Positions 17,874 through 27,193 are shown, counted from the first letter of the stretch. The stretch: DNA of 64,000 bases from JACADW01 sp963747985 (GCA_963747985.1 CAVVHG010000009.1:248001-312000); one strand, 5' to 3'. Numbers and translations are program-made. The notes: generated by a model not told the origin, from the sequence alone.

Positions 17874-18677
17874 ATGAAACGAATGGCCACACTGTTGTTT
17901 GTCATGTTCGCGCCTCTGGCTTTGAGCCTGGCTCAGGAAGAGCCGAAGAAGGCGGAGGCCGCTGCGCAGCCCGCCAAGGAATCCGTCTCCCTTCCCGCCC
18001 TTGACCAGGTCCTCGACAAGTTCATTGAAAGCTCCGGCGGCAAAGCGGCGATGGAGAAGATCACCAGTCGCTACGTGAAAGGTACCTTTGATATCCCGGC
18101 CATGGGAGCCAGCGGAACGGTGGAGATCTATGCCAAGGCTCCCAACAAGTCCTACACCGTCATAGACGTCCCGGGCTTCGGGACGATCCAGCAGGGCTAT
18201 GACGGGACTGTCGCCTGGGAGGACAACCCGATGACCGGGGCACGGGATCTCACCGGTGCCGAGCTGGCTGCCCGCAAGCGTGACGTGGATTTCTACCGGG
18301 AGCTGCGCCTGAAGCAGCTGTATCCCCAGATGGCAGTCAAGGGGAAAGAGAAAGTTGGCGAACGCGAGGCCTACGTGGTTGAGGCCACGCCGCCCGAAGG
18401 CAAGCCGGAGAGGATGTTCTTCGACGTCGAAAACGGCCTTCTCATCCGGGCAGATGCGGAGCGGGAATCGCCGCAGGGAACGGCCCTCGTTGAAACCTAT
18501 CTCGAGGACTATCGGGATCTGGACGGCATCAAGACTCCGTTCACGATGCGCCAGGTCAACCCGATGTTCAGCATGACGATAAAATTCAACGAAGTGAAGA
18601 ACAACGTTGAGATCGAAGACAGCAAGTTTTCCAGAGCCAAACCGCCGGAGCCCGCCGCGCCTCCGAAGCAACCGTAA
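17874..18677 (+). CDS. Outer membrane lipoprotein-sorting (LolA-like) family protein
   Basis: A 267-aa periplasmic protein with a signal peptide (MKRMATLLFVMFAPLALSLAQ). The body has the LolA/LolB-like beta layout typical of acidobacterial proteins of this name: LDKFIESSGGKAAMEKI, SRYVKGTFDIPAMG, a long run of strands including IQQGYDGTVAWEDN, then EREAYVVEATPPEGK, RMFFDVENGLLIRAD and DLDGIKTPFTMR. ATG 17874 is preferred over ATG 17856 because GGGAG lies between them at the right spacing. Probably binds a lipid or lipoprotein; partner unknown. Confidence 0.8.
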   Translation: MKRMATLLFVMFAPLALSLAQEEPKKAEAAAQPAKESVSLPALDQVLDKFIESSGGKAAMEKITSRYVKGTFDIPAMGASGTVEIYAKAPNKSYTVIDVPGFGTIQQGYDGTVAWEDNPMTGARDLTGAELAARKRDVDFYRELRLKQLYPQMAVKGKEKVGEREAYVVEATPPEGKPERMFFDVENGLLIRADAERESPQGTALVETYLEDYRDLDGIKTPFTMRQVNPMFSMTIKFNEVKNNVEIEDSKFSRAKPPEPAAPPKQP

Positions 18678-18691
18678 CCGGGACGCTTCCT

Positions 18692-18759
18692 GCTGCGGAG
18701 GCGCGAAGAACGCAACGAAGGAACACCGAAGTCTCTGCGTTCTTTGCGTCTCCGCGGTA
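18692..18759. repeat. Imperfect inverted repeat, GCAGAGACGCAGAG family, copy 1
   Basis: The left arm (about 18692-18712, TGCGGAGGCGCGAAGAACGC) and right arm (about 18736-18758, CTCTGCGTTCTTTGCGTCTC region) are near complements and can form a long stem. It sits between two convergent genes. A related copy is at 51526-51620, also between convergent genes. Confidence 0.6.
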
Positions 18760-18770
18760 CGCTTTCGGGA

Positions 18771-20333
18771 TCATTGACCGCGTGGCTTCAATTGCTGGTT
18801 ACCCTGCAGGACCGGCCTGGTCCAGAGGTCGAATGCATCCGGAGGCAGAGGCTGGAGCGAATCCATCTGGTAGCGGCTCCGTTCCGGATCGTACTTCGCA
18901 TAGAATCCTTTCGGGAACTCGTACACCTGGCCCGTGGCCGGGTCGAACAGCCTCTCCACACCCCTGACAGTATCCCGGTATCGTTCGCTGGCCGCGTCCT
19001 GAGCCGGCGCACGCTTTTCCCAGCTCGAGTTGATCAGATCGGACACTTCACGGAGCATTTCTCCCGGCTTGAGGATGCCTGTCCAACGCGCAGCGGACTG
19101 TTGCACGCACCATTTCACATAGTTTTCGTTCAGGTTGAAGCTGGCAAGGCATCGAATCAGCTCCGGTTCGAGGGTTGCGAATTCGCCCTTCGGCGCTGCA
19201 ATCCCTGCGATCAGATAACCGTAGGCAGTCCCGTATCCGGGTTGGCCGTTCATCGGCAGGCCCGGGGCGGCGGTTGCATAGAACAGTCCTTCACCCAGAT
19301 CTGCGTCTTCCATGAAAAGACCGCGCAGCAATTCGGTGTTGCCGTTCTGGATGGGGCCGGGCACGGAGGTGCTCGAGACGATGAAAAGATCCTGCAGGCG
19401 CGGCCATCGGGGCATGTATTCCCGGGCGGCGCGGGTTTGTGCGATCTGCTGCCATTGGGAGAGAAGGTTCGCAGCCGTCAGAGGAGCGACCACGGGCATT
19501 TCGATGTAGGGGACCGACAAGGCCGTCCGTGCCATGAACTGCTGATCTATCTGTCTCTGCTCCGGGCTCACGTAAACAGGCCCGACCTGTCCGAAAAAGA
19601 AGATCTGCCGCGCGGGTCGTGACGGATCGAACAGCCTGAACGCCAGCTCCGAGCAACGCCCGGCCAGGGCTACCTGCCAGCCTCTCGGCACCAGGATCGA
19701 AAGGAAGTCCGTGGCGAACCTCTCGGGATTCAGCGCAGGGGCGCTTGGCGGTATGGCCGGCGCAGCGACATCTGGAATGGGCGGGATGCCGAGCGGCGTC
19801 AGGCTCTGCTGGATCCTTTCCAGGCTCGCCTGCGCCGAGGCATACTGGCCCTGCGGGAGCACGGCGATCAGGAGAAGAGTCCTGAGCCCGTAAGGGATGG
19901 CCCACAATCTCAGGACCGATGCGTCCGCCCCCGCGCTCAGCCCCGTCGCCTGCGCGTACAGACCTCTGCGCCCTGCGACGGTGCGTTCCCCGGGGCCGAC
20001 TACCTCAAAATCCTGCCACTGTTTCTCGAACCGGCGGATCGTCCCTGCGACGATCTCACGGGCCGACGCACCGCCTTCGATGGCCGTGACGGTGCAGCGT
20101 GCATCTCCCCTGGCGAGTGTGACGCCGCCCTCCACCAAACCTGCGGCTGTCCACTCAGGAGGCACGATCACGGAGAAGCGGTCCTGCGGGTCCCTGTAGA
20201 GGCTCCCGTTTCCAGGTTGAGTCAGAGGGGCTGTGCTGCCGGAAATGAAAGTGGCGAGGATAGTCAGCAGGAGCATGAATTCCGCCGCGGGTTTCAGGAG
20301 AAGGTGCCTCACTCGCGAGCGCCGGTCGGTCAT
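18771..20333 (-). CDS. Secreted protein with repeated PsbP/DcrB-like segments, function unknown
   Basis: A 520-aa protein with an N-terminal hydrophobic signal (LLLKPAAEFMLLLTILATFISG). The first domain, DPQDRFSVIVPPEW...LERIQQSLTPL, looks like the DUF1795/PsbP-like fold of periplasmic proteins. A second segment starting ATDFLSILVPRGWQVAL opens in the same way, suggesting a tandem duplication. The C-terminal part is rich in Tyr, Pro and Gln with no recognisable motif. Its ATG overlaps the stop of the upstream spermidine-synthase-like gene by four bases (ATGA type), so the two are translationally coupled. Function unknown. Confidence 0.75.
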   Translation of the reverse strand: MTDRRSRVRHLLLKPAAEFMLLLTILATFISGSTAPLTQPGNGSLYRDPQDRFSVIVPPEWTAAGLVEGGVTLARGDARCTVTAIEGGASAREIVAGTIRRFEKQWQDFEVVGPGERTVAGRRGLYAQATGLSAGADASVLRLWAIPYGLRTLLLIAVLPQGQYASAQASLERIQQSLTPLGIPPIPDVAAPAIPPSAPALNPERFATDFLSILVPRGWQVALAGRCSELAFRLFDPSRPARQIFFFGQVGPVYVSPEQRQIDQQFMARTALSVPYIEMPVVAPLTAANLLSQWQQIAQTRAAREYMPRWPRLQDLFIVSSTSVPGPIQNGNTELLRGLFMEDADLGEGLFYATAAPGLPMNGQPGYGTAYGYLIAGIAAPKGEFATLEPELIRCLASFNLNENYVKWCVQQSAARWTGILKPGEMLREVSDLINSSWEKRAPAQDAASERYRDTVRGVERLFDPATGQVYEFPKGFYAKYDPERSRYQMDSLQPLPPDAFDLWTRPVLQGNQQLKPRGQ

Positions 20334-22423
20334 GGCCGTCGTTGGCGGAAAAGACGGAAGAGGTTGCTGTAGTCATCCGTCCAGAGCACAGGTTTGGGAT
20401 CGTCATTCGACCACGGGACGGCAACCTTCCTCACATCCGGATTCTCCAGGAATCGACGGTTTCTGGTCAGGAGGACCCAATCACAGGCGTCCGTGCCCTG
20501 CATGTCGTTGCCGGCGGAGTAGATCCCGAGGAACGATTCGCCTTCCTCAACCTGGCCGCGAATCACGGGATTCAAATCGAAATACCGGTTGCTTATGTGC
20601 AGGGCGAGGATCCCATCGTCTTTCAGGTGACAGCGATAGGTCCGGAAACACTCGCGTGTGAGCAGGTGCACCGGGATGGCATCACCGGCAAACGCGTCCA
20701 CCGCCAGCACATCGAACTTCGGGGCGCTTCCGCTTCTGCATTCCCTTTCCATCTCCAGGCGGGCATCGCCCGGAACGACCTCGACCAGGGCGGCACTGTC
20801 CTTCCGGTAGGTGAAGTATTTCTCGGAAAGCTCGATCACAGCCGGGTTGATCTCATAGAAGCGGATGTGATCCCCCGGTTCGCCATAAGCGGCGATCGTT
20901 CCCGTTCCCAGGCCTACGATCCCGACACTGAGGTTCCCTGGCCCGGACGAAATGGCCGCGCGCGCCGGATGGAAACGGATCGCGATTCCGATCCCGCTCT
21001 GCGGACCAAAGTACGAGGTTGGCCAGTACCGTTTCTCCCGGGAAAGGAACTGGAAGCCGTGTTCAATGCGGCCGTGCATCAGCGTGCGTCGCGCTTTGTC
21101 CGGGTTTCCGATCTCCTCCGCGCGGACGCGAAGGACGCCGAAAAAGTTCCGGATTTGCGCCACGCTGTCACGCTTCGCCTCTTCGACATTCAGGTAGAGA
21201 GCCGCCGCCAGCGACACGAAACCCAGGTACATGCCCATCCACGCCCACAACCTCCGGCCCCTGTGGAGCGGCGACCCGGGATCCAGGAAAATGACGATCA
21301 TGATCAGGAGCGCCGTCAGAACCAGCCCCAGATGATATTCCCAATAGCCCTGAAAAAGGGAGGGAACGATCAGAGCTGCAGTAGCGCCTCCGAGAGCGCC
21401 GCCGGCAGCGATGGAAAGGTAGAACGCGGTGAGATGACTCGGTGCCGGTTTCAGCCTGACCATCTCACCGTGGCAGACCATGCAGGAGACGAAAAGTACG
21501 ACGCTGTAGGATGCGATCTGCAGGCGAAGGTCGGCGAATACGCCCTGATGAAGCACGTAACAGATCCATGCGAAACCGGCTGCGAGCAGGATGAAGTACC
21601 ACTTGCGCGAGTACCACTTCGGGCTCTGGAAACAGAAGACGTATGAAAGCAGATACAGGGACAACGGCAGGATCCAGAGCAGTGGCACCACAGCCACATC
21701 CAGGCATAGCTGGTTGGTCGTCGCCAGGAGCATGAGGGAACCGCAGGCCGAAAGGGCAATCCAGAGGATGCGCGCCGATGCTGCCGGCGAAGCCGTCGAT
21801 GCAGCTTGCACCTGATCCTCTTCCGCGTTGCCTGGAGACTTCCCTAACCGAAGAACGCGCGTGGCGCACAAAACCGAGAGCACGGCGACGGCTCCGTAGC
21901 CCACCGACCAGAAGATTGCCTGCCGGCTCAGGCCGAGTGCAGGCTCGATCAGGACCGGGTAACCGAGAACCGCCAGCAGTGAGCCTGCGTTGGACAGGGC
22001 ATATAACCGGTAGGGTGAGCGTTGACTTCCGGTTTCCGCAAACCAGCGTTGAAGAAGAGGCGAAGTGGAGGCCAGCACCAGGTACGGCGCACCTGCCGAG
22101 ACGAGGAGCAGACCGAGGATCTGCAGCACAGGGTTCCTGCCTGGCTCGAATTTCCAGGAGCCCGAGGGCGTAATCGGAAGCAGCAACAGCGTCAACCCAA
22201 GCAAAGCGGTGTGGACCTGCGCCTGCCGGCGGATTGACAGCCTGCTCGCCGACAAATGAGCGTACCCGTAGCCTGCGAGGAGCATAACCTGGAAAAAAAG
22301 CATGCAGGTCGTCCAGACCGCAGGAGTGCCTCCAAACCAGGGCAGGATGAACTTGCCGAGCAGTGGTTGAACCAGGAAGAGGAGCAATGAGCTGATAAAC
22401 AGCGTTGAACCGTAAAGAAGCAT
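20330..22423 (-). CDS. Polytopic membrane protein with C-terminal spermidine synthase-like domain
   Basis: A 697-aa fusion. The N-terminal part has many hydrophobic helices, beginning STLFISSLLLFLVQPLLGKF, then FGGTPAVWTTCMLFFQVMLL. The C-terminal third is a Rossmann methyltransferase/spermidine synthase-like domain: VGIVGLGTGTIAAYG (SAM-binding loop, about residue 495), FYEINPAVIELSEKYF and DVLAVDAFAGDAIPVHLLT. Such membrane-fused SpeE homologues are known but their substrates are not. The start at 22423 is set by homology; the open frame extends to 22906 without similarity and would overlap the divergent operon. The product is likely at the inner membrane and coexpressed with the coupled downstream gene. 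Confidence 0.85.
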   Translation of the reverse strand: MLLYGSTLFISSLLLFLVQPLLGKFILPWFGGTPAVWTTCMLFFQVMLLAGYGYAHLSASRLSIRRQAQVHTALLGLTLLLLPITPSGSWKFEPGRNPVLQILGLLLVSAGAPYLVLASTSPLLQRWFAETGSQRSPYRLYALSNAGSLLAVLGYPVLIEPALGLSRQAIFWSVGYGAVAVLSVLCATRVLRLGKSPGNAEEDQVQAASTASPAASARILWIALSACGSLMLLATTNQLCLDVAVVPLLWILPLSLYLLSYVFCFQSPKWYSRKWYFILLAAGFAWICYVLHQGVFADLRLQIASYSVVLFVSCMVCHGEMVRLKPAPSHLTAFYLSIAAGGALGGATAALIVPSLFQGYWEYHLGLVLTALLIMIVIFLDPGSPLHRGRRLWAWMGMYLGFVSLAAALYLNVEEAKRDSVAQIRNFFGVLRVRAEEIGNPDKARRTLMHGRIEHGFQFLSREKRYWPTSYFGPQSGIGIAIRFHPARAAISSGPGNLSVGIVGLGTGTIAAYGEPGDHIRFYEINPAVIELSEKYFTYRKDSAALVEVVPGDARLEMERECRSGSAPKFDVLAVDAFAGDAIPVHLLTRECFRTYRCHLKDDGILALHISNRYFDLNPVIRGQVEEGESFLGIYSAGNDMQGTDACDWVLLTRNRRFLENPDVRKVAVPWSNDDPKPVLWTDDYSNLFRLFRQRRP

Positions 22424-22592
22424 CGAAGGATCCTGGGCGCCTGCATCCCGGGAGCCGCTGTCAAGGATCCCGGACAGAGATTCGCTGCGGAAGAGTAATC
22501 GTACACTAGATGGCTGAGAAAATCCCGGCACGAACCGCCGCAAGCTGGGGTAGTATGTGGCCGTTGACCTTTTACCTCTTATAGGATGGACT

Positions 22593-23219
22593 ATGGGCAG
22601 AAGACGAAAGAATTCAGGCAGCCGGCGCACGATAAGCCGGCGCGGTTTCCTGACCTCGGTGAGTACGGCGCCCATCGCCGGCGCTGCAATGGGCCATGCG
22701 CTCGAGACTCCAACCCCGGTACCTGCGGCCAGACCGCACGAACCGGTCAATGTCGTGCTGAAAATCAACGGGAACGCCTTCAAGCTGCAGGTCGAGGCGC
22801 GTGACACGCTGTTGACGGCGTTGCGCGAAAAGCTCGGCATGACGGGCACCAAGCCCGGCTGCGAGCGGGGCGAATGCGGCGCCTGTACAGTGCTCATAGA
22901 CGGCATCCCGCGTTACGCCTGCCTCACCCTGGCCCTGGAGGCGGCCGGCCACGAAATCACCACCGTTGAGGGCCTGATGAACGGTGAGCAGCTGGGACCC
23001 GTGCAGAAGGCGTTCGTGGAAGACGATGCGATGCAGTGCGGCTATTGCACGCCGGGCCAGGTAATGGCCGCGGAGGGCCTGCTGCGCGCCAACCCGAACC
23101 CGTCTCTGGAAGAAATCCGCCTTGGCATGAGCGGGAACCTCTGCCGGTGCGGCGCTTATGACCACATCTTCAAGGCTGTGCAGCGCGCTGCCCAGGCGCG
23201 GCGCACGGGAGGCGTGTGA
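22593..23219 (+). CDS. Molybdenum hydroxylase, 2Fe-2S subunit (PaoA-like), Tat-exported
   Basis: A 208-aa small subunit with a twin-arginine leader (TISRRGFLTSVSTAPIAGAA). It holds both [2Fe-2S] clusters of the xanthine dehydrogenase family: CERGECGACTVLIDG with the following RYACLTL, and CGYCTPGQVM with NLCRCGAYDH. The ATG at 22593 follows AGGATGG; a GTG at 22557 is an alternative. It is the first gene of a three-gene operon that is divergent from the spermidine-synthase-like gene. The Tat leader on this subunit is typical of periplasmic aldehyde oxidoreductase PaoABC, where the complex travels folded. Confidence 0.9.
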   Translation: MGRRRKNSGSRRTISRRGFLTSVSTAPIAGAAMGHALETPTPVPAARPHEPVNVVLKINGNAFKLQVEARDTLLTALREKLGMTGTKPGCERGECGACTVLIDGIPRYACLTLALEAAGHEITTVEGLMNGEQLGPVQKAFVEDDAMQCGYCTPGQVMAAEGLLRANPNPSLEEIRLGMSGNLCRCGAYDHIFKAVQRAAQARRTGGV

Positions 23220-25516
23220 TGAGGACAAGTGAACCGTATTTGACGCAGACGGGCGCAGGCACTTCGACGAGCCAGACGGGAACTGATCTGCCGCCCTGGG
23301 GTGAGACGCGGTATGTCGGCAAACCTCTGCCCCGCGTTGACGGTTACGAGCGGGCTTCGGGCACTGCGGTCTACGCCCGCGACATCGCCTTGCCGGGCAT
23401 GCTTCACGGCGCCACCGTTCGCTGCCCGCATGCAAACGCCCGGGTCAAGAAGATCGACGTCAGCAAGGCCGAGAAGATGCCGGGTGTACGAGCAATCATC
23501 ACCGGGGAAACAGCGGCGGCGAAGATTCCTTGGTACTCTGGCGACAAAGGGCCGACGAGCTGGCTGTTCGACTCACATTGCAGGTACGAGGGGGAAGAAG
23601 TAGCGGCAGTAGCGGCAGACACGCCTGAGCAGGCACAGGACGCCGCACGCGCCGTGTCGGTCGAATACGAAGTCCTTCCGTTCGTGGTGGACCCTGAGAA
23701 GGCTCTCGAAGCGGGGGCGCCGCCGGTTCAGGAGGGCGGGAATCGCTTCGGTGAGCCGTCGGTCTACCAGCGCGGCGATATTGCTGCCGGGTTCGCGGCG
23801 GCGGATGTGGTGGTGGAAAACACGTACCGCACCCCGACCGTGTTCCATACCGCTATGGAGGTACACGGGTCGGTCGTGCAGTGGGATGGCGATCGCCTGA
23901 CCGTCTGGGATACCACGCAGGGTGTGTTCAATCGCCGTGCCGAGCTTGCGCAGATCTTCAAGATGCCCTTGAGCTCCATCCGGGTCGTCAGCCTGTACAT
24001 GGGCGGCGGATTCGGCGGCAAAACCGAGGTAGGGAAGTACACGGTCATAGCCGCGCTGTTAGCGCGCATGACAAACCGTCCCGTCAAGATTTTCCTCAGC
24101 CGCGAAGAGACCTTCCTCTGTGTCGGCAACCGGCCCTCCAACAAGATCCGGCTCAAGGCCGGGGTCAAAAAGGACGGAACGTTGACCGCCCTCGAGGCGC
24201 GCTTTTTAGGGCCGGCCGGGGCTTACCCTTCCTGGGACGCGCTCTCCTCTTACCAGATCGCAGATCTCTATCTCTGCCCCAACGTGCGCGCCGAGGAACA
24301 GAACGTGTTTATCAACGCCGGTAAGGCGCGGGCCATGCGCGCTCCGGGGTTCCCTTCATGCTCCTGGGCGTTGGAGCAGACCATGGATCTACTCGCTGCG
24401 AAGCTGGAGATGGACCCTGTGGAGCTGCGTCTCAAGAACATACCGACAGTCAGCCAGATCGAGAAGAACATCCCTTACACCACGACCGGGCTGAGACAGT
24501 GCATCACGGAGGGGGCGAAAGCCTTCGCCTGGAGCGAGGCGCGTACCCGGCCCAAAGGTGATGGGCGCGTCAGGCGCGGCACGGGCATGGCCGCGGGCAT
24601 GTGGGGCTGGGCGGGAGAGCCTTCGGCCATCGTGATCGTCAAACTCCTTGCGGACGGTTCCGTGAACCTGAACATGGGTGCGAGCGATCTCGGGACCGGT
24701 ACCAAGACGGTCATGGCGATGGTTGTGAGCGAGGAGCTCGACGTCCCCCCGGAGAAGATCGCGATTGAATATGCCGACACCGCGACGACGCAGTACGCGC
24801 CGGAGTCGGGTGGAAGCCAGACAGTGGTGGCATGTGCGCCTGCAGTGCGTGCGGCTGCTGCTGCAGTGAAAGCCGAGTTGCTCTCGCTCGCCGCCGCCGA
24901 ACTTTCCCAGCCTGTCGCGACCCTGAGGCTGCGCGACGGAACCATTGAACAGACAACAGACGGGAAGCGAATACCGTTCGCCGAGCTAAAGTCGCTTGCC
25001 GAGCGTCAGCTCCTCATAGGCGTTGGCCGGCGCGCTCCGCATCCTGTGGGAAAGACCGCGCTGCCGTTTGAAGCGCAGTTTGCCGAGGTCGAGGTCAATA
25101 TCCGGACCGGCGCTGTGAGGGTGCTGCGAATGGTGGCCGCCCACGACAGCGGGCGGGCGATGAGCCCGCTTACGTACGAAAACCAGGTATTCGGCGGTTT
25201 CGCCATGGGTTTGGGCCTCGCCCTCACCGAACAGAGGGTGATAGACCGGCAGACCGGCAAAGTCCTCAGCGCCAACTGGCATGACTACAAGATCCCGACG
25301 GCGCTCGATGTGCCTGCCAGCCACACCTGCCTCCCCATAGACCTGCACGACACGGAGTGCAGCTCGACTGGCGCCAAAGGTCTCGGCGAACCTGCCACAA
25401 TCCCTTCCGCTGCGGCGATCGCGAATGCCGTCTGCGACGCCATCGGCGTGCGCGTTTTCGACGGGCCGATGTCACCGGCCCGGGTACTCGAAATACTGGC
25501 CCGCAAGGGCGCGTAG
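23219..25516 (+). CDS. Molybdenum hydroxylase, molybdopterin-binding large subunit (PaoC-like)
   Basis: A 765-aa catalytic subunit. Motifs are GKPLPRVDGYERASGTAVYA at the start, EGEEVAAVAADTPEQA, YMGGGFGGKTEVGKY, ARAMRAPGFPSCSWALEQ and the C-terminal catalytic glutamate in AKGLGEPATIPSAAAIANAV. The ATG at 23219 overlaps the preceding stop as TGATG and has GGGAGG five bases upstream; a GTG at 23216 is less well spaced. No signal peptide, so export would rely on the small subunit's Tat leader. Oxidation of an aldehyde or N-heterocycle is expected from the family. Confidence 0.9.
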   Translation: MRTSEPYLTQTGAGTSTSQTGTDLPPWGETRYVGKPLPRVDGYERASGTAVYARDIALPGMLHGATVRCPHANARVKKIDVSKAEKMPGVRAIITGETAAAKIPWYSGDKGPTSWLFDSHCRYEGEEVAAVAADTPEQAQDAARAVSVEYEVLPFVVDPEKALEAGAPPVQEGGNRFGEPSVYQRGDIAAGFAAADVVVENTYRTPTVFHTAMEVHGSVVQWDGDRLTVWDTTQGVFNRRAELAQIFKMPLSSIRVVSLYMGGGFGGKTEVGKYTVIAALLARMTNRPVKIFLSREETFLCVGNRPSNKIRLKAGVKKDGTLTALEARFLGPAGAYPSWDALSSYQIADLYLCPNVRAEEQNVFINAGKARAMRAPGFPSCSWALEQTMDLLAAKLEMDPVELRLKNIPTVSQIEKNIPYTTTGLRQCITEGAKAFAWSEARTRPKGDGRVRRGTGMAAGMWGWAGEPSAIVIVKLLADGSVNLNMGASDLGTGTKTVMAMVVSEELDVPPEKIAIEYADTATTQYAPESGGSQTVVACAPAVRAAAAAVKAELLSLAAAELSQPVATLRLRDGTIEQTTDGKRIPFAELKSLAERQLLIGVGRRAPHPVGKTALPFEAQFAEVEVNIRTGAVRVLRMVAAHDSGRAMSPLTYENQVFGGFAMGLGLALTEQRVIDRQTGKVLSANWHDYKIPTALDVPASHTCLPIDLHDTECSSTGAKGLGEPATIPSAAAIANAVCDAIGVRVFDGPMSPARVLEILARKGA

Positions 25517-25525
25517 GAGTAAGCC

Positions 25526-26497
25526 ATGATGCCAGATATCGCATATGTCCGAGCTTCCAATCTCGAGGAAGCGATCCGCCTGCTGTCCAACCCCGGCACC
25601 TGTCTGCATGCCGGCGGGACCGACCTGCTCGGCTGCCTGCGAGACGGAGTGTTTTCCGCCAGCACGGTGGTGAGCATCAGCGGGCTGACCGGCCTGCGGG
25701 GCATCAAGTCAGTGCCCGGCGGTGGCCTGCGTGTTGGAGCGCTTGCCACGCTGGCGGAGATTGCAGCGCACCCGGGAATTCAGAAGGACTATCCGGCGCT
25801 CGCGCAGGCGGCAGCCTCCGCGGCCAGCCCGCAGCTGCGCAACCAGGGGACCTTGGGAGGCAACCTCTGTCAGAGGCCGCGCTGCTGGTACTTCCGCGGC
25901 GACTTCCACTGTGCCCGCAAAGGCGGCGATATCTGCTACGCCGCCGAAGGGGAGAACGAATACCACTGCATTTTCGGGGGGGAGATCTGCTTCATCGTGC
26001 ATCCGTCCGACACGGCGCCCGCACTCGTCGCCCTGGAGGCTACCTTCCGGATTTCCGGGCCGAAGGGACAGCGGAGCGTGCCGGCGGGGAAGTTCTTCAT
26101 CCTGCCGGGGCAGGATCATACGCGCGAGAACGTTCTCCAGGCGGGGGAAATCATCACCGATGTCATACTGCCCGCACCGCTCCCCGGCGGACGCGGCGGA
26201 TATTTCAAGGCGCGCTCCCGCGCGACATGGGATTTCGCCCTGGCCGGCGTTGCCTCTTCGCTCCAGGTCGAGGGAGACACCGTCAAACGTGCCCGCCTGG
26301 TCTTTTCAGGCGTGGCGCCGGCGCCGTGGCGCGCCTCGGCTGCCGAGCAGGAGCTGGTCGGGCACAAGCTTGAAGCCGATGCAATCGCCCGGGCCGCGAA
26401 CGCGTCCCTTAAAGACGCCTCGCCGCTCAGCAACAACGGGTACAAGGTTACGTTGCTGCGCGGAGCCGTCGAGGAAGCGCTCTCGCATCTCGCCTAG
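25526..26497 (+). CDS. Molybdenum hydroxylase, FAD subunit with extra cysteine cluster (PaoB-like)
   Basis: A 323-aa FAD-binding subunit of the CoxM/PaoB type. FAD motifs are LHAGGTDLLGCLRDG and NQGTLGGNLCQRPRCWYFRG. Between about residues 115 and 160 it carries a cysteine-rich insertion, with cysteines in PRCWYF, FHCARKGG, DICYAAEG, YHCIFGG and EICFIVHPSD. Such an insertion is characteristic of PaoB (YagS), where it binds an extra [4Fe-4S] cluster, and is absent in ordinary CoxM. AGGAG lies seven bases before the ATG. Gene order here is 2Fe-2S, Mo, FAD, unlike E. coli paoABC (2Fe-2S, FAD, Mo). Confidence 0.88.
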   Translation: MMPDIAYVRASNLEEAIRLLSNPGTCLHAGGTDLLGCLRDGVFSASTVVSISGLTGLRGIKSVPGGGLRVGALATLAEIAAHPGIQKDYPALAQAAASAASPQLRNQGTLGGNLCQRPRCWYFRGDFHCARKGGDICYAAEGENEYHCIFGGEICFIVHPSDTAPALVALEATFRISGPKGQRSVPAGKFFILPGQDHTRENVLQAGEIITDVILPAPLPGGRGGYFKARSRATWDFALAGVASSLQVEGDTVKRARLVFSGVAPAPWRASAAEQELVGHKLEADAIARAANASLKDASPLSNNGYKVTLLRGAVEEALSHLA

Positions 26498-26635
26498 CCT
26501 GTCTCTGAACGGGCTAGAAGTAATCATTTCCGGACGCGGAAGAACGCCGGGGTAAAGGCTCAGCACACGGGTCGAGCAATCTATCGGATCGGTGTGCATC
26601 CGTGTCCCCAAGTCCATCCCGCGTGCCAAGAATTC

Positions 26636-27041
26636 CTGCGATTCAGAGAGTGAGGGCTACGAGACTGGTGATGCGTGAAAGGCAGCCTGCGCTGCAGGGA
26701 TGCTGTTCAACCCATTCAGGGTTGACATCTTCCGATCATCCTGATCCCCGGGGTTTGCACCCCGGGCTGTTATTCGAAGCTTTCAGCGTCGTCGCTGTCG
26801 ATCGCGGCTGGCATCTGTGAGGCATCGCCGCCACCGGCGAGTCAACGGGCTGAACGGGATGGTCACTCTCGGTCCCGGCGCGCAGTACGTCGGACTCGAC
26901 CCCGAAGGGGGTCGAACAGATCAGCCCGGGGTGCAAACCCCGGGGAGGATCGGATCTGCCGCAAGGCCCAACCCTGAAAGGGTTGGACTGCGATCACCTC
27001 ACGAGACGACGTCACCTCAATCTCCACTGTCTGAATCACAG
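26636..27041. mobile_element. MITE-like element, copy 2 (406 bp, inverted relative to copy 1)
   Basis: The ends are CTGCGATTCAGAGAGT (26636-26651) and ACTGTCTGAATCACAG (27026-27041). It is flanked by a perfect 10-bp direct repeat CCAAGAATTC (26626-26635 and 27042-27051), different from that of copy 1. Internal hairpins are the same set in reverse order and complement, including CCCCGGGGTTTGCACCCCGG and CGACCCCGAAGGGGGTCG. No coding capacity. Its right end is about 40 bp upstream of a perfect TATAAT. Confidence 0.85.
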
Positions 27042-27080
27042 CCAAGAATTCTTTGGAAATCGCCCCGTATTGTGAAAAAG

Positions 27081-27086
27081 TATAAT
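27081..27086 (+). promoter_or_regulatory. Candidate -10 box upstream of ilvC
   Basis: A perfect TATAAT. No -35 at the ideal distance; TTGGAA at 27053-27058 is 22 bp away. A GC hairpin (around 27100-27121) follows in the leader. Confidence 0.3.
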
Positions 27087-27193
27087 GCCCGCAGCCCTTC
27101 TCCGGCGGCTCGCGCCGGTGGAGCACTGACAGGGGAGTTCCCGGATATTGCGGGGAGAAGGTAGACTGCGTCTTATCAAAGGAGACAGGAAGT

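Noticed and set aside
20330..22906. An 858-aa start for the spermidine-synthase-like gene
   Set aside because: The first 161 codons overlap the divergent molybdenum hydroxylase gene and lack similarity; the hydrophobic core begins at ATG 22423.
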